Shown in pieces: positions 1 through 8,719 of a stretch of DNA of 36,071 nucleotides. The notes beneath the pieces were generated by a model. The model made no database searches, was not told the origin of the DNA, and was given only the letters and a program-made list of their open reading frames with translations. Origin of the DNA: CBCXVS01 sp965178525 (GTDB lineage: Bacteria; Tectomicrobia; Entotheonellia; Entotheonellales; Entotheonellaceae). A program made the position numbers and the translations under genes. Each line of letters begins with the position of its first letter. The stretch's first letter is position 1. The stretch is from the NCBI GenBank assembly GCA_965178525.1, contig CBCXVS010000033.1:1-36071 (forward strand). Direction: 5' to 3'.

Positions 1-1
1 T

Positions 2-74
2 GACCTGGCTGGGCTCCCTCCATCGTTTGGGGGAGGATAGCCTACCTCATTAACTATTGGGGAACAACCCTATT
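2..74. repeat. Left copy of 73-bp terminal inverted repeat
   Basis: Bases 2-74 are the exact reverse complement of bases 35999-36071. Identity stops at base 75 (a here; the complement of the other side is c). Inside is an imperfect stem-loop: GGCT at 12-15 pairs with AGCC at 39-42, and CCTCC at 17-21 pairs with GGAGG at 32-36. No transposase lies next to it. It is either the edge of a dispersed repeat at which the assembly stopped on both sides, or a true terminal inverted repeat. Confidence 0.9.
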
Positions 75-675
75 ATTCCGCTTGTCACCCGTGTCCATAT
101 CTTGATTGACATACTGAGGGTCACCAACCCACCGGCACTGGTTCCCAACACGATTTTTCGACGAAGAAGAACATTTTCCAAACGGCAGAGTCCCTGGTAC
201 GCAATATATCGACGTAGACGACCGTTGCGGCGGACCTGGCATATATTTGGTGGAAGTAGTCTTGCCACTCTCACGGTCGCTGTAACGGCACTGGTCTCCT
301 CTTGGTCTCTAGACCTCCGCGGTCAAACGCCAAGGTTCTCAGTCATCTATCCTGACCTTCCATTAGCCGCTTTTGAAATGATAGCTTTCATTTGCTTCTT
401 AAGTTTGATTATTTTCATCGGTTACCTTTCCCTTTTGCCCTTCTCCTTATCGAACCAAATTACCGTGGTTCGGGCTAAATTGTCAACTTCCCTTGCTGCC
501 AGTTCCATCATTTCCCCCTGTGCCTTCCACCTCCTATTCAGAACTTGATGAGGTGGAAAGCGCCATGGTAGACATACTTCTTTATATTTTCTTTGGAGCC
601 TCGGCCATTTTCTTCACTACCTTTGTGGTGGGGTTGGTGGTTGACTTCTTCTTCCAGACTTCCGGGAGAGTATAG
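57..675 (+). pseudogene. Broken ORF for a small predicted membrane protein
   Basis: I do not recognise a family. Frame 3 is open from about base 57 to 548 and encodes an arginine-rich N-terminal stretch followed by two hydrophobic segments (around residues 80-97 and 107-130). Near base 480-500 the protein-like reading moves to frame 1, which encodes a proline/serine linker, an acidic stretch and another strong transmembrane segment before TAG at 673-675. Neither frame alone looks complete, and the apparent start lies inside the terminal repeat, so the true N-terminus may be outside the window. The next ORF continues in frame 1 directly after this stop, so the two may once have been one gene. 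Base composition is lower in GC than most of the window, suggesting acquired DNA. It could also be chance-open sequence. Confidence 0.3.
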
Positions 676-2973
676 AATTTTTCCATTATTCGTCTGCAAG
701 CTACCCGCGACTTTGTGATCAAAAACGAAGTAGGGTTTGAGCCTGATTTTGTCGAGGAACTGAAACAGTGGGTTCACCCTTCGCTGGTTGCCACGGCTCA
801 CGCCCTTGAGGCTCTCCAATTGTTCAACGAGCAATTTCGACCGACTGAAGATGCTCTCGACTTCTCTCGACAGTTCCGAGAGCGGGCTCTATCGACCACT
901 GCGGGTCTAAACCGACAAGGACTAACGAGTAAGCTTCAGGATGTCCGAGCCGAGATTGTAGTGTTAAAGACGCTTTTCAATATACCCTGTGAGAATCGCC
1001 TTGACCTTCAAAAGGTGAGCGATTTCTTGCCCGATGAGGAAAAGGCATTGAGGATAGCTGAAGTTCTGCAGTATCTGTATAGAATCCTTGCGGGAACCTC
1101 TCCTGGAGGCAATCTCATCGATATTCATGTCTGCTTGCTTATACTTTGGCAACTTGGTCTTAACCCTGAGAAGGACGAATTCTTACGAGAAGACGTCTAC
1201 CGTTACATTGTCTCTACGTACAGAGACTCAAGTATTCCGTCTTTTGCTCTTACTCCAGTTTCATCTGATACCTGCATGACAGCTTGCGCATTCGTCGTGC
1301 GTCTTGCTGATACCATTCAGATTAGAGAGAAGCTCCTATACCAATTCATCAACATAGAGGCGTTTATTAAAAGCTGCTGGTCTGAGAAAGAATTCGCTTT
1401 TGCGACTTCTCCGAATGTACTTCCCTAACATCGTTCACACACATTCCATTGTCAATCTAGAGAGGAAGACGAAAGTGTCTTGGAAGTTAGAGGACCTTCC
1501 CGGCTATCCGGAAAGAATTGAGGACTTTGTTGACTCATGTCGAACGAAAGAAGGGGGCTACAGCTTTCGCCCGGGCATGAAGTCCAACGTTTATGCAACT
1601 CGCCTAGCAAAGCAACTTTACAACCTTCTCAATATTGAAACACCTCAGAATAGAGTCGAAGAGACAATTACTTTTTTAAATGGCTTGAAAGATCCACAAT
1701 CTGGTGGCTTTATTGGCTTCTCGCGTGAGAGTGAAGAGAGAGTTGCCGTCTAAGACCTGGCTGTATAAAGTTTTGGACTGACGAAGATGTAGAAGTTCCT
1801 GACTTACCCGTTTCTGCCGAGAGGTCTACGATCGTCTATTCCGCTAGGTCAGGCGATGTATTTTCGCGTCTGGATCAAATCATCAATGAAACGCCAGATG
1901 AGAGACAACTATTATACAAGATTGCGGAAGAGATCTCTAACACGGTGAAGATTGCGATCATAGCGATTTTTGAATATAGGTGGGCGAGTGGTGAACTACA
2001 TAAGAGTCGTGAATACATCGCCCCGCGATTCCAGCCAACCCCTGAACCTTTTGAGGAAACATACTTTGTGTGGAGAGGTCGGCACATTACAGAGATTGCA
2101 TTCAGGCAGGAAGATCACAGATTCATTGGGGATTATCGAAGAATCTTCAGGAACCGGCCCAACGAGGTGAATCCTATCTCCTACTTCTGGCATGAGAAGG
2201 TGTTGGGCGACATCTTGAGCACCATGTACGCATTTATAGGGCTAAGAGAAACCAAATATCTAGTCCGTTGCTTCAATCGATCGGATTTTCCGGATGTGCG
2301 TCTCAGCCAGAATCAGTTCGAGTTGTTAAATAAGATATGTGAGCACATTTCGCTCCGGCTGTTTGCCAAATCTAGTGAACGGAGACTCTTGGAAAAACTT
2401 GAGATCAATCAATGGAAAACAAACTCTGAAGCAAGCATCAGAAAATTGACAGGCCTATGGTTGCTTGAATATGAGGTTATGAGGAGTGGGATAATCTTAT
2501 GGACCCACGAGCTTGATGTTGATGACCGATTTACTCAGACTTACGGGTTTGGCCCGCTCCTACTGACGTGGCATCGCACAGACGACATGAAGATTATCAG
2601 CGATAAATTATACAAAGACATGATGGGTTACGAGGAACCATTTATATTAGATGTGACGGGTGAAGAATATCGCTATACAGAGCCTCATACCTTAGAAGCC
2701 CACCTTAGAGACGGCCCGACTAATATAGCATACCTATTAGGGATACCCTTCAACATAAAAGAGCGGAAGACCTCCGATCAAAATCAGACCAATGACAACG
2801 ATGCTCGGTATACCAGGAGAGGAGTCATGGTGTTTCCTTTGGAGAAACGCGCAGATCAGGCCCCGCCATTGACGGCTGCCAATGACCTCAGTCGCATTCC
2901 TGAGAAGCTGGACGTTCTTGAAACCCTCGCCGCCATTGCAGGAAGCATTATCAAGGGACACTATCAGTTGTAG
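676..2973 (+). pseudogene. Frameshifted gene with prenyltransferase/cyclase-like toroid repeats
   Basis: Three consecutive frames appear to encode one protein. Frame 1 is open to 1428, frame 2 carries the reading from about 1400 to 1753, and frame 1 resumes from about 1735 to TAG at 2971-2973. The junction near 1410-1428 joins 'FAFATSPN' to 'PNIVHTHSIVNL', and the second piece contains 'GGYSFRPG' and 'SGGFIGF'. The spacing FI-x-SC, GG[YF], HT and L-x-x-L is typical of the alpha/alpha toroid of protein prenyltransferase beta subunits and terpenoid cyclases. The C-terminal 340 residues (1945-2973) match nothing I know. No clear ribosome-binding site precedes the GTG at 715. The region is AT-richer than its downstream neighbours. 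The fold call is moderate. Single-base read errors at the two junctions could also explain the breaks. Confidence 0.45.
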
Positions 2974-3009
2974 GTTGTACACTTTTCTGGATAGATAAAG
3001 GAAAGAACT

Positions 3010-3688
3010 GTGTTTCAACCGCGAATTGATACCCTTCCCGAGCCGCAACAGCGCCTGTGGCCCGAGCTTCAGCAGACGCCCAAGGCGTTCGTCCTCTATG
3101 GCGGTACGGCTCTCGCCTTGCGTCTGGGCCACCGCCAGTCCGAGGATTTTGGTTTCTTTTCAACCCGATCCTTCGACCCGGCCCGGCTTTTGGATCGGCT
3201 CCTGTATCTGCACGGCGCTGAAGTCTTGCAACGGAGGGAAAACACGCTGACCTGTCGCCTGCATCGTGGCGGAGGCGTACAGGTCTCGTTCTTTGGCGGC
3301 TTGCGGTTGAACCGGGTCGACGATCCGGACTTGGTTACCAGTGTCTGTGTGCAGGTCGCCTCTTTGCTCGACCTGGCTGCCACCAAGGCCGAAGTGGTCC
3401 AGAGCCGAGCGAGCGCAAAGGACTATATTGATAATTGATATAGACGCCCTCATACGGGCAGGTATCCCGTTGCCACAAGCCCTTGGAGCGGCGAAAGCGG
3501 TCTATGGTGAGCCGTTCAACCCGCTGCTCACCCTGAAGGCGCTGACGTTCTTCGGCGATGGGGATTTGCCAACGCTTGCCGCAAACGTCCGACAGCGCTT
3601 GCAGCGGGCCGTACAAGCGGTGGATCTGAATCGGATACCGGCGTACGCGCCCCAGCCGGGTTTGATCATTGGAGGCCGAGAAGAATGA
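3010..3688 (+). pseudogene. AbiEii-like nucleotidyltransferase toxin, split by a 7-bp duplication
   Basis: The first part (GTG at 3010, preceded by AAAGGAAAG) encodes the nucleotidyltransferase core 'YGGTALALRLGHRQSEDF', which matches the GGTxLxxxxxHRxSxD hallmark of the AbiEii/AbiGii toxin family (type IV TA, NTP transfer). That frame stops at 3438 after 'KDYIDN'. The next frame continues with 'IDIDALIRAGIPLPQALG' and runs to TGA at 3686-3688, giving the usual C-terminal half of the family. The break is an exact tandem copy of attgata at 3427-3433 and 3434-3440. Removing one copy restores 'AKDYIDIDALI' and an intact protein of about 223 residues. The downstream small gene overlaps the stop by 4 bp, so the two are translationally coupled. 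As written the enzyme is truncated before its C-terminal domain and is probably inactive. Confidence 0.85.
3427..3440 (+). repeat. Tandem 7-bp duplication (attgata x2) breaking the AbiEii-like gene
   Basis: Two perfect adjacent copies of attgata, at 3427-3433 and 3434-3440. With one copy removed, the codons read gac tat att gat ata gac gcc and the AbiEii-like frame is restored. The +7 insertion shifts the frame and brings in TGA within eight bases. Confidence 0.95.
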
Positions 3689-3975
3689 CCTCGGTCGCGC
3701 CAACTCCGGAACTCCTGGAGGTTGCAGATCGCGTTGTATGTTTTAAGTCTCCGGAGGAGACGCTCCGTGATTCGGTCTTTTTTCTCGCCTATGTCATGAC
3801 TTATGGTATGCCCCGCGATTTGCGTATCCTACGGCAGGTATACAGCGACAATGATCTCAGAGAGGCCCTGAGCCAGGCCCCGGCAGGCGTTTTCGACCCT
3901 CGGTCGTGGTCGTACTGGCACGTGATCTTGGGCCTTGAACCGGTGCCACCTCTGCCGCGTCGCCGTCTGGGATGA
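3685..3975 (+). CDS. Small partner protein of the AbiEii-like gene
   Basis: A 96-residue protein whose ATG at 3685 overlaps the TGA of the nucleotidyltransferase gene (ATGA), so it is almost certainly co-translated with it. It is helical-looking with no transmembrane segment. The middle reads 'FFLAYVMTYGMPRDLRIL' and the end 'FDPRSWSYWHVILGL'. This layout (a helical 'YGxxxDxxxL' block, then 'xRSxxYWxxxLG') resembles short proteins often found beside AbiEii-like genes and DUF6922-like proteins. I infer an antitoxin or accessory role from position only. Unlike its partner it is intact, which would fit continued need for the protective half, or recent decay of the toxin. The gene order toxin then partner differs from classical abiEi-abiEii. 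Confidence 0.7.
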   Translation: MTSVAPTPELLEVADRVVCFKSPEETLRDSVFFLAYVMTYGMPRDLRILRQVYSDNDLREALSQAPAGVFDPRSWSYWHVILGLEPVPPLPRRRLG

Positions 3976-4020
3976 TGGGCATGACGGTTGGCTTGACTTA
4001 GGAGCTGGAAAGGTTACAAC

Positions 4021-4764
4021 ATGGCGACGATCCGGTGGATACAAGATATGACGAGTGCAGATGGCGTCATAGAACGTGGATTCGAAATCGAGCGCGATGG
4101 TCAGGTCATCCCCAGCGTGTTGTGGTGTCCAGCCGAGCCGGCTGGTCCGCAGCCGCTTGTGTTGATGGGGCACGGTGGGAGTGGGCACAAGCGCAACGAG
4201 CGCATGTTGATGCTGGGACAGATGTTCAGCGCGGATTACGGTTGGTACGCTGCTTCCATCGACGGACCGGCCCATGGCGGACGCGGGCCGGTGACGGATG
4301 CGACCGATCCCGCGTATCGCGAGATGTGGCGGCGCGAGCATACCGTGCAAGGCATGATCACAGACTGGAAGGCGACGTTGGACGCGCTGAGCAAGCTGGA
4401 AGAAGTCGACAGCGCGCGTGTCGGCTACTGGGGACTGTCGATGGGAACCATGTTCGGGCTTCCCTATGTTGCCAGTGACGACCGTGTTCGCGTCGCGGTT
4501 CTGGGCAAGGCCGGGATGAGCGGATCGAGCGTCGCGCGCAGCGGCATCGACGCATATTTCAAGACCTATGCCCCGAAGGTTGAGGTACCGGTGTTGTTTG
4601 CCATGCAGTGGGACGATGAGCGCTTCGACCGGGAGGGGCAGCTGGAGTTGTTCGACTGTCTCGGCGCCAAGGATAAACGGCTGCATGCCTACCCGGGGCT
4701 GCATATCGACAACGGCCCGGAGGCATTCGATGTGCAGGCGGCGTTCCTCAAGCGGTACCTCTAG
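4021..4764 (+). CDS. Alpha/beta hydrolase, dienelactone-hydrolase-like
   Basis: A 247-residue soluble hydrolase. The oxyanion-hole segment 'MGHGGSGHKR' lies near residue 50, the nucleophile elbow 'GLSMG' puts the catalytic serine at residue 140, the candidate acid is in 'QWDDERFD' near residue 200, and the histidine in 'GLHIDNG' near residue 226. The order strand-nucleophile-acid-histidine and the length fit the dienelactone hydrolase/acyl-peptide-hydrolase-like branch, which cleaves ester, lactone or peptide bonds of small molecules. The substrate cannot be read from sequence. ATG at 4021 is preceded by a purine-rich stretch with GGAG. It is separate from the AbiEii-like pair upstream (46 bp gap) and followed 36 bp later by a lipoprotein gene in the same direction. 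Confidence 0.85.
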   Translation: MATIRWIQDMTSADGVIERGFEIERDGQVIPSVLWCPAEPAGPQPLVLMGHGGSGHKRNERMLMLGQMFSADYGWYAASIDGPAHGGRGPVTDATDPAYREMWRREHTVQGMITDWKATLDALSKLEEVDSARVGYWGLSMGTMFGLPYVASDDRVRVAVLGKAGMSGSSVARSGIDAYFKTYAPKVEVPVLFAMQWDDERFDREGQLELFDCLGAKDKRLHAYPGLHIDNGPEAFDVQAAFLKRYL

Positions 4765-4800
4765 TCGATCAAATCGCGCCTGCCAATTAAGGAGGAGACG

Positions 4801-5403
4801 ATGCATCGGTTCCGTTTACCTTTCGGGTTGGCTTGCTCCGCTTGTGTCGTTTCGGTTTTTCTCACGGCTTGTGTCACGACTGCACCTGTTTCGCCGGAAT
4901 GGGTGCAGTGTCTGGCGCGGGCTGATCGCTTTGTCACGGTCGACCGGGATATGGTGCTCGATACCTGCACGCAGATGGTGTGGATGGCGCAGGATTATCG
5001 CAACATTGAAGGCAAAGCGCCAACGAGATGGACCCAGGCTCTGGACTGGGTGAACCACATCAATCAACAGCGCTACGGCGGCCACAATGATTGGCGTGCC
5101 GCCACTTTAGAGGACTATGAGGTGATTTATCATCCCCATCGACTCAGACGTTCTCATCGGGGCAAGCCGGTTGGTTACCCGGACGCCTTTGTCGATGGAG
5201 GGGGCGAATGGTGCTGGGTGAAGGAGATCGCCGATCTGAGCGACATCCATGTCCATCAAGCCTTCACCTTCAGCTTTAGAACTGGGGAGGCACGCTCCAA
5301 GTGGTTTCATAGCACGGAGCATCCACAGCATGAAAACGTCACCGGGAGTATCCGTTTGGTGCGCGGCCCGATTGCAGGGTCTCTAACACCCGCCGCCAAG
5401 TAG
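4801..5403 (+). CDS. Lipoprotein with DUF1566-like domain
   Basis: A 200-residue exported protein. The N-terminus has a basic start, a hydrophobic core and a lipobox 'LTAC' ending near residue 24, so it should be lipidated at that cysteine and membrane anchored. The mature part contains 'QALDWVNHINQQRYGG' followed by 'HNDWRAATLEDYEVIYHP' and a later 'GEWCWVKEI', the pattern of DUF1566 (Lcl C-terminal-like) domains, in which a 'DWRlPt..EL' motif is central. These are typically cell-surface or periplasmic proteins of unclear function. Cysteines at 'LDTCTQMVW' may form disulfides. A strong ribosome-binding site (AAGGAGGAG) precedes ATG at 4801. No operon partner is obvious; the next gene is broken. 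Confidence 0.75.
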   Translation: MHRFRLPFGLACSACVVSVFLTACVTTAPVSPEWVQCLARADRFVTVDRDMVLDTCTQMVWMAQDYRNIEGKAPTRWTQALDWVNHINQQRYGGHNDWRAATLEDYEVIYHPHRLRRSHRGKPVGYPDAFVDGGGEWCWVKEIADLSDIHVHQAFTFSFRTGEARSKWFHSTEHPQHENVTGSIRLVRGPIAGSLTPAAK

Positions 5404-5468
5404 AGTTGTCGCGATAGACAGGGCAAGTCGCCCAACGCGTGATGACATCGTTGTAGGGAGATGTTGCA

Positions 5469-5944
5469 TTGCATACTCTGGTGATCTATACCACACGGCA
5501 AGGCCGCACCGGCGAGATGGTCGCGCCGATTTGCGAGGGGATTCGGGAAGAAGACGTGGATGTGCTGACGCGTTCGGTGGAGGAGGTGACCTGGGAGGAG
5601 ATGCTGGCGGCCGATGGCATCATCGTTGGGAACCCGACGCGCTTTGGCGGGGTGGATTGGCAGATCAAACGGCTCTTCGACGTGACCGCATTCCAGGATT
5701 ATCTGGGGCCGCTGGCTGGCAAGGTCGGCGGCGCCTTCGGCGCGGGCGGCCGGGCGGGGGCGGCGAGCTGGCGCTGATGTCAACCCTGCACGTGTTGCTG
5801 AATCATGGCATGGTGATTCAGGGCAATGCATACGGCGCGCACTATGGCCCGGTGTTCTCACGCGACACGCCGGAGGACGCGATCCAGGAGGAATGCCGAG
5901 GCTGGGGGAGACTCTGGGCGCAGTTGGTGAAGCGGCTTGCCTAG
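5469..5944 (+). pseudogene. WrbA/flavodoxin-like NAD(P)H:quinone oxidoreductase, frameshifted
   Basis: The first frame (TTG at 5469 with GGGAG 8 bases upstream) gives 'HTLVIYTTRQGRTGEMV', the FMN-phosphate loop of flavodoxin-like proteins, then 'GIIVGNPTRFGGVDWQIK', the second FMN-binding loop of WrbA-type quinone reductases. It ends at 5777 just after 'GGAFGAGGRAG'. The family continues with a glycine-rich loop and 'HGM', and exactly that ('GGELALMSTLHVLLNHGMVI') is found in the neighbouring frame, which runs to TAG at 5942-5944. A one-base loss in the G/C-rich stretch around 5745-5768 explains the break. The combined protein of about 158 residues is somewhat shorter than WrbA (about 200). 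It may be a real pseudogene or a read error in a homopolymer-rich site. Confidence 0.75.
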
Positions 5945-5948
5945 AAGA

Positions 5949-5983
5949 AATGCGGAATGCGGAATGCGGAATGCGGAATGTGG
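5949..5983 (+). repeat. Heptanucleotide tandem repeat (aatgcgg)4 plus a variant
   Basis: Four perfect copies of aatgcgg at 5949-5976, then aatgtgg at 5977-5983. The same unit, on the opposite strand, recurs at 32085-32112. It sits just after the frameshifted flavodoxin gene. The rest of the gap up to the next gene holds the leader described separately. Confidence 0.9.
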
Positions 5984-6126
5984 GAAGTAAGAATGTTTGG
6001 GATTCTGTATGGCTCGATGGGGAGGTGGCTGGGGGTTTGCACGATTACACTTGCATTGCACTATGGACCTTAAGTAGAGTGGGGCGATGATGGCCAGAAG
6101 ATGCCGCCATACCGAGGCGATGAACG

Positions 6127-6189
6127 CCCGGAAATGAGGAACAACGGCTTTTACTCAGTCCTCAGCCCTTTTTTTATTTATAGGAGGGG
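6127..6189 (+). promoter_or_regulatory. Leader with terminator-like hairpin, copy A
   Basis: TGAGGA at 6135-6140 can pair with TCCTCA at 6159-6164, followed by a run of seven T at 6169-6175. A strong ribosome-binding site (TAGGAGGGGG, 6181-6190) and the transporter start codon come right after. The same block, including the flanking 'cccggaa', the heptamer-like actcagtcctcag and the T-run, is found in the same orientation before yejA (30285-30353 on the minus strand). It looks like an attenuator or terminator followed at once by a start site. Regulation is inferred. Confidence 0.5.
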
Positions 6190-6193
6190 GATC

Positions 6194-7411
6194 ATGGCGA
6201 TCCAGGCAGTACCACTGGGTCAAGACCGTGAGGAGCGGCTCAGTCTTGGGCAGCGTCTGCGCGCTTGGGGGGGGAGTGATGCCGCGACAGGTTATGCGTT
6301 TGTGTTGCCGGCTTTTGCTTGGATTGCTCTGCTGGTCGCCATGCCGTTTCTGATCGTCCTGGGGTATAGCGTTAGCAATGCCTGGATTGATACGGAGCGG
6401 CGTTGGGCCGAGTTTTTTGGGGTGCGCCAAGGGGAATTGTCGTTTCTCGGTTTAAAGAACTTTATTGATCTCTTTCACAATAGTATTTTTCTCCAGACGC
6501 TGCAGAATTCGATCGTTTTTTCAGTTATCTCGGTCGCCCTCAAAACGGTATTCGGTCTCACCCTTGCCCTGCTGCTCAATCGCACCATGCGCTTTAACAA
6601 AGTCATCCGCGGGGCACTGCTCCTGCCTTTTGTGGTGCCAACGGCGCTTAGTACATTGGCCTGGTGGTGGATGTTCGATTCGCTCTACAGCGTCATCAAT
6701 TGGTCACTGACGCACACGGGCCTGGCGAGCAAGGGGCTGCCCTGGCTGTCGAACCCGTACCTGGCGATGCTGTCGGTGATCATTGTGAACACCTAGCGGG
6801 GACTGCCGTTTTTTGCCATCACGGTGTTTGCCGGCCTGGTGTCGATTCCGAATGAACTCTACGAAGCGGCCGAAACGGACGGGGCGACGATCCTACGGCG
6901 CTTTTGGCACATTACGCTGCCGTTGTTGCGGCTGGTGTTGGCCCTGGCCAAAAAGATGGATATCGCCAATGATATCAACCATCATCCCACCCCAGCCGGG
7001 CCGGCCGGGCGCCACAACGCCCCCCCGATTGTGAGTGTGGGGATCTGGAAATTCGCCCGCAACCCGGAAGGGGCGAAGGAATTTCTGCGGTATCTGTTTA
7101 AACCGGACAACTTCAACAAGTGGATCGTGGCCAGCCGGGCGTTCAACCATGGGCCGGTGCGGGAATTCGAGAAACATCCCATTTGGGCCAGTGATCCGAA
7201 GCTCAAAGTCTTGCCGAAGGAAGGAGAATTCGGCCATCCACGCGGTTGGCCATATCGCCCCACCCCGGAAGTGGCCCGGATTGATGAGCTGTTTATTCTT
7301 CCGGATATGGTGGCCAAAGCCATCCGTGAAAAGAACACCAAAGCGGCGATGCAATGGGGAGAGGATCAGATCGCCAAGATTATGAAAGACGCGAGATCGC
7401 GCCAAGGCTAA
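6194..7411 (+). pseudogene. Deletion fusion: MalF-type permease N-part joined to solute-binding protein C-part
   Basis: The first 200 codons encode a MalF/UgpA-like sugar ABC permease with transmembrane segments around residues 33-55 and 98-125 and 'LLLPFVVPTALSTLAWWWMF'. At 6794-6796 the codon is TAG where the family has Trp ('NTW-RGLPFF'), a TGG to TAG nonsense change. The same frame then reads 'RGLPFFAITVFAGL' and the EAA loop 'ELYEAAETDGATILRRF' up to about 6945. After that the protein abruptly becomes the C-terminal part of a family-1 sugar-binding protein ('EGAKEFLRYLFKPDNF', 'DELFILPDMVAKAI'), ending at TAA 7409-7411. So a deletion removed the permease tail, any second permease and most of the binding protein. 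Both halves stayed in one frame. It cannot make a working transporter. ATG 6194 has a strong RBS. Confidence 0.85.
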
Positions 7412-7445
7412 AGGAATCGTGCATCACAAGAAGGAGATCTGGATT

Positions 7446-8645
7446 ATGGTAGATCAGCTCGCACGACCCAAGGACCGCGTCGAAGTCTACTGGTTCTCGG
7501 AACAGCCATACGGCCACGTCAGCGATGAGGATCTGGAACAATACGATTCGGGGCGTCTGGGTTTTCCCAACACCCATTTCGATCCCGAAAAGGCCAGTGT
7601 GCTGTACAACGAGTACCATGAGCAGTATGCCCTGGCCGATGAAGTCGGCTTTGACGGCATCATGAGCAATGAGCACCATGCGTCGTACTGGTGTATGAAG
7701 CCCTCGGTGAATCTGGATGCAGCGGTCATCAGCAAGGTGACGAAGAATTGCAAGATCGCCATTTTGGGGAATGTCATTGCCATCAACGACCCCATCCGCA
7801 TGGCGGAAGAGATTGCCATGCTCGACTGCTATTCCGGTGGCCGGATCATCTCGGGTTTTGTGCGCGGGACGGCTGTCGAGACGCTGCAATCGGGCATCCG
7901 GCCGACGGATAACCGGGAGCGCTTCGAGGAGGCGCACGATCTGATTATCAAGTGCTGGACGGAGCCCGGTCCGTTCCGCTATGAGGGCAAGCATTACCAA
8001 TACCGCGCGGTGAATCCCTGGGTGCGGCCGATGCAGGATCCTCACCCCGATATCTGGTTCCCAGGTACGGGTAGTCCGGAGAGTGTGGTGTGGGCCGCCA
8101 AACATCAGCATCCGTACATGAACCTCGGCGCCTTGGTCGATACGACCGAGTGGTTGAAGAATGTGTATATCGAGACCGCCCACGAAACGGGGTTCCAGCC
8201 GGGGCCGGAGCACTTCGGCTATCTCCTGCGCTGCTTGGTCGCGGATACGGATGAGGAGGCCATCGAGATCGGCCGCGAGTTTATGTGGACCATTGGTCAC
8301 CGCCAGCGGGGACCTCGGGAGCACAATGATCCGCCCGGCTACCAATCGCGTGAGGCGGTTCGAGTGAAGGCGCAACGTCCCACCGGAAACGTGGCCGGTG
8401 CTGGGGGGTTGGGCGTCGGGATGAGCTACCAGCAGCTCCAGGATGTCAACAACATTATCGTGGGGAACCCGGATACGGTGGCGAAGAAGCTGACGCAGGT
8501 GATTGAGCGCCTCAGCCCCGGCTACCTACACATCTATGGCAATGAGGGGGCGATGGAGCATAAGCATGTGATGCGCTCCGTTGAGTTGCTGGGCAAAGAG
8601 GTGATCCCGCGCTTGCACGAGGTCGAATTGCAGCCCTACGAATAG
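7446..8645 (+). CDS. LLM-class flavin-dependent oxidoreductase (bacterial luciferase-like)
   Basis: A 399-residue monooxygenase-type TIM-barrel protein that should use reduced FMN and O2. Family features seen: 'ADEVGFDGIMSNEHH' (strand then conserved E-H-H, about residues 60-76), 'AILGNVIAINDPIRMAEE' (NDPxRMAEE block), 'SGGRIISGFVRG' (SGGR-x-x-x-G) and 'RFEEAHDLIIKCW'. The C-terminal part contains 'VGNPDTVAKKL' typical of the class. Substrate is unknown; relatives oxidise alkanes, terpenes, sulfonates or chelators. I chose ATG 7446 because AAGGAG at 7430-7435 fits it; an in-frame GTG at 7419 lacks such a site. It directly follows the broken transporter and has its own RBS, so it may be the surviving member of a degraded uptake-plus-oxidation operon. 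Confidence 0.9.
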   Translation: MVDQLARPKDRVEVYWFSEQPYGHVSDEDLEQYDSGRLGFPNTHFDPEKASVLYNEYHEQYALADEVGFDGIMSNEHHASYWCMKPSVNLDAAVISKVTKNCKIAILGNVIAINDPIRMAEEIAMLDCYSGGRIISGFVRGTAVETLQSGIRPTDNRERFEEAHDLIIKCWTEPGPFRYEGKHYQYRAVNPWVRPMQDPHPDIWFPGTGSPESVVWAAKHQHPYMNLGALVDTTEWLKNVYIETAHETGFQPGPEHFGYLLRCLVADTDEEAIEIGREFMWTIGHRQRGPREHNDPPGYQSREAVRVKAQRPTGNVAGAGGLGVGMSYQQLQDVNNIIVGNPDTVAKKLTQVIERLSPGYLHIYGNEGAMEHKHVMRSVELLGKEVIPRLHEVELQPYE

Positions 8646-8656
8646 TAGGTAGTAGG
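8643..8656 (+). repeat. Heptanucleotide repeat tagtagg x2
   Basis: Two perfect adjacent copies at 8643-8649 and 8650-8656. The first overlaps the TAG stop of the flavin oxidoreductase gene. This is one of several period-7 repeats in the window. Confidence 0.8.
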
Positions 8657-8665
8657 CGCTCGCTG

Positions 8666-8690
8666 CTCCCCCCTTGGCCAAAGGGGGGAG
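8666..8690. terminator. Bidirectional terminator-like hairpin between convergent genes
   Basis: CTCCCCCCTT (8666-8675) pairs perfectly with AAGGGGGGAG (8681-8690) around a 5-base loop. It lies between the ends of two convergent genes (stops at 8645 and 8720), where a two-way terminator is expected. There is no long T-run. A near copy of the core (CCCCCTTGGGC...AAGGGGG) lies at 34532-34551, so it may also be a dispersed repeat. Confidence 0.6.
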
Positions 8691-8719
8691 TGAAGACAGC
8701 ATGCCGTTAACCTAGCGCG

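Noticed and set aside
3829..4806. Minus-strand 325-codon ORF
   Set aside because: It is antisense to the dienelactone-hydrolase-like gene, which has a full catalytic triad, and to the AbiEii partner gene.
5949..5983. CRISPR array
   Set aside because: The repeat unit is 7 bp with no spacers, and no cas gene is present.
7380..8375. Minus-strand 331-codon ORF
   Set aside because: It is the shadow of the first flavin oxidoreductase gene. High GC at third positions leaves the opposite strand open.
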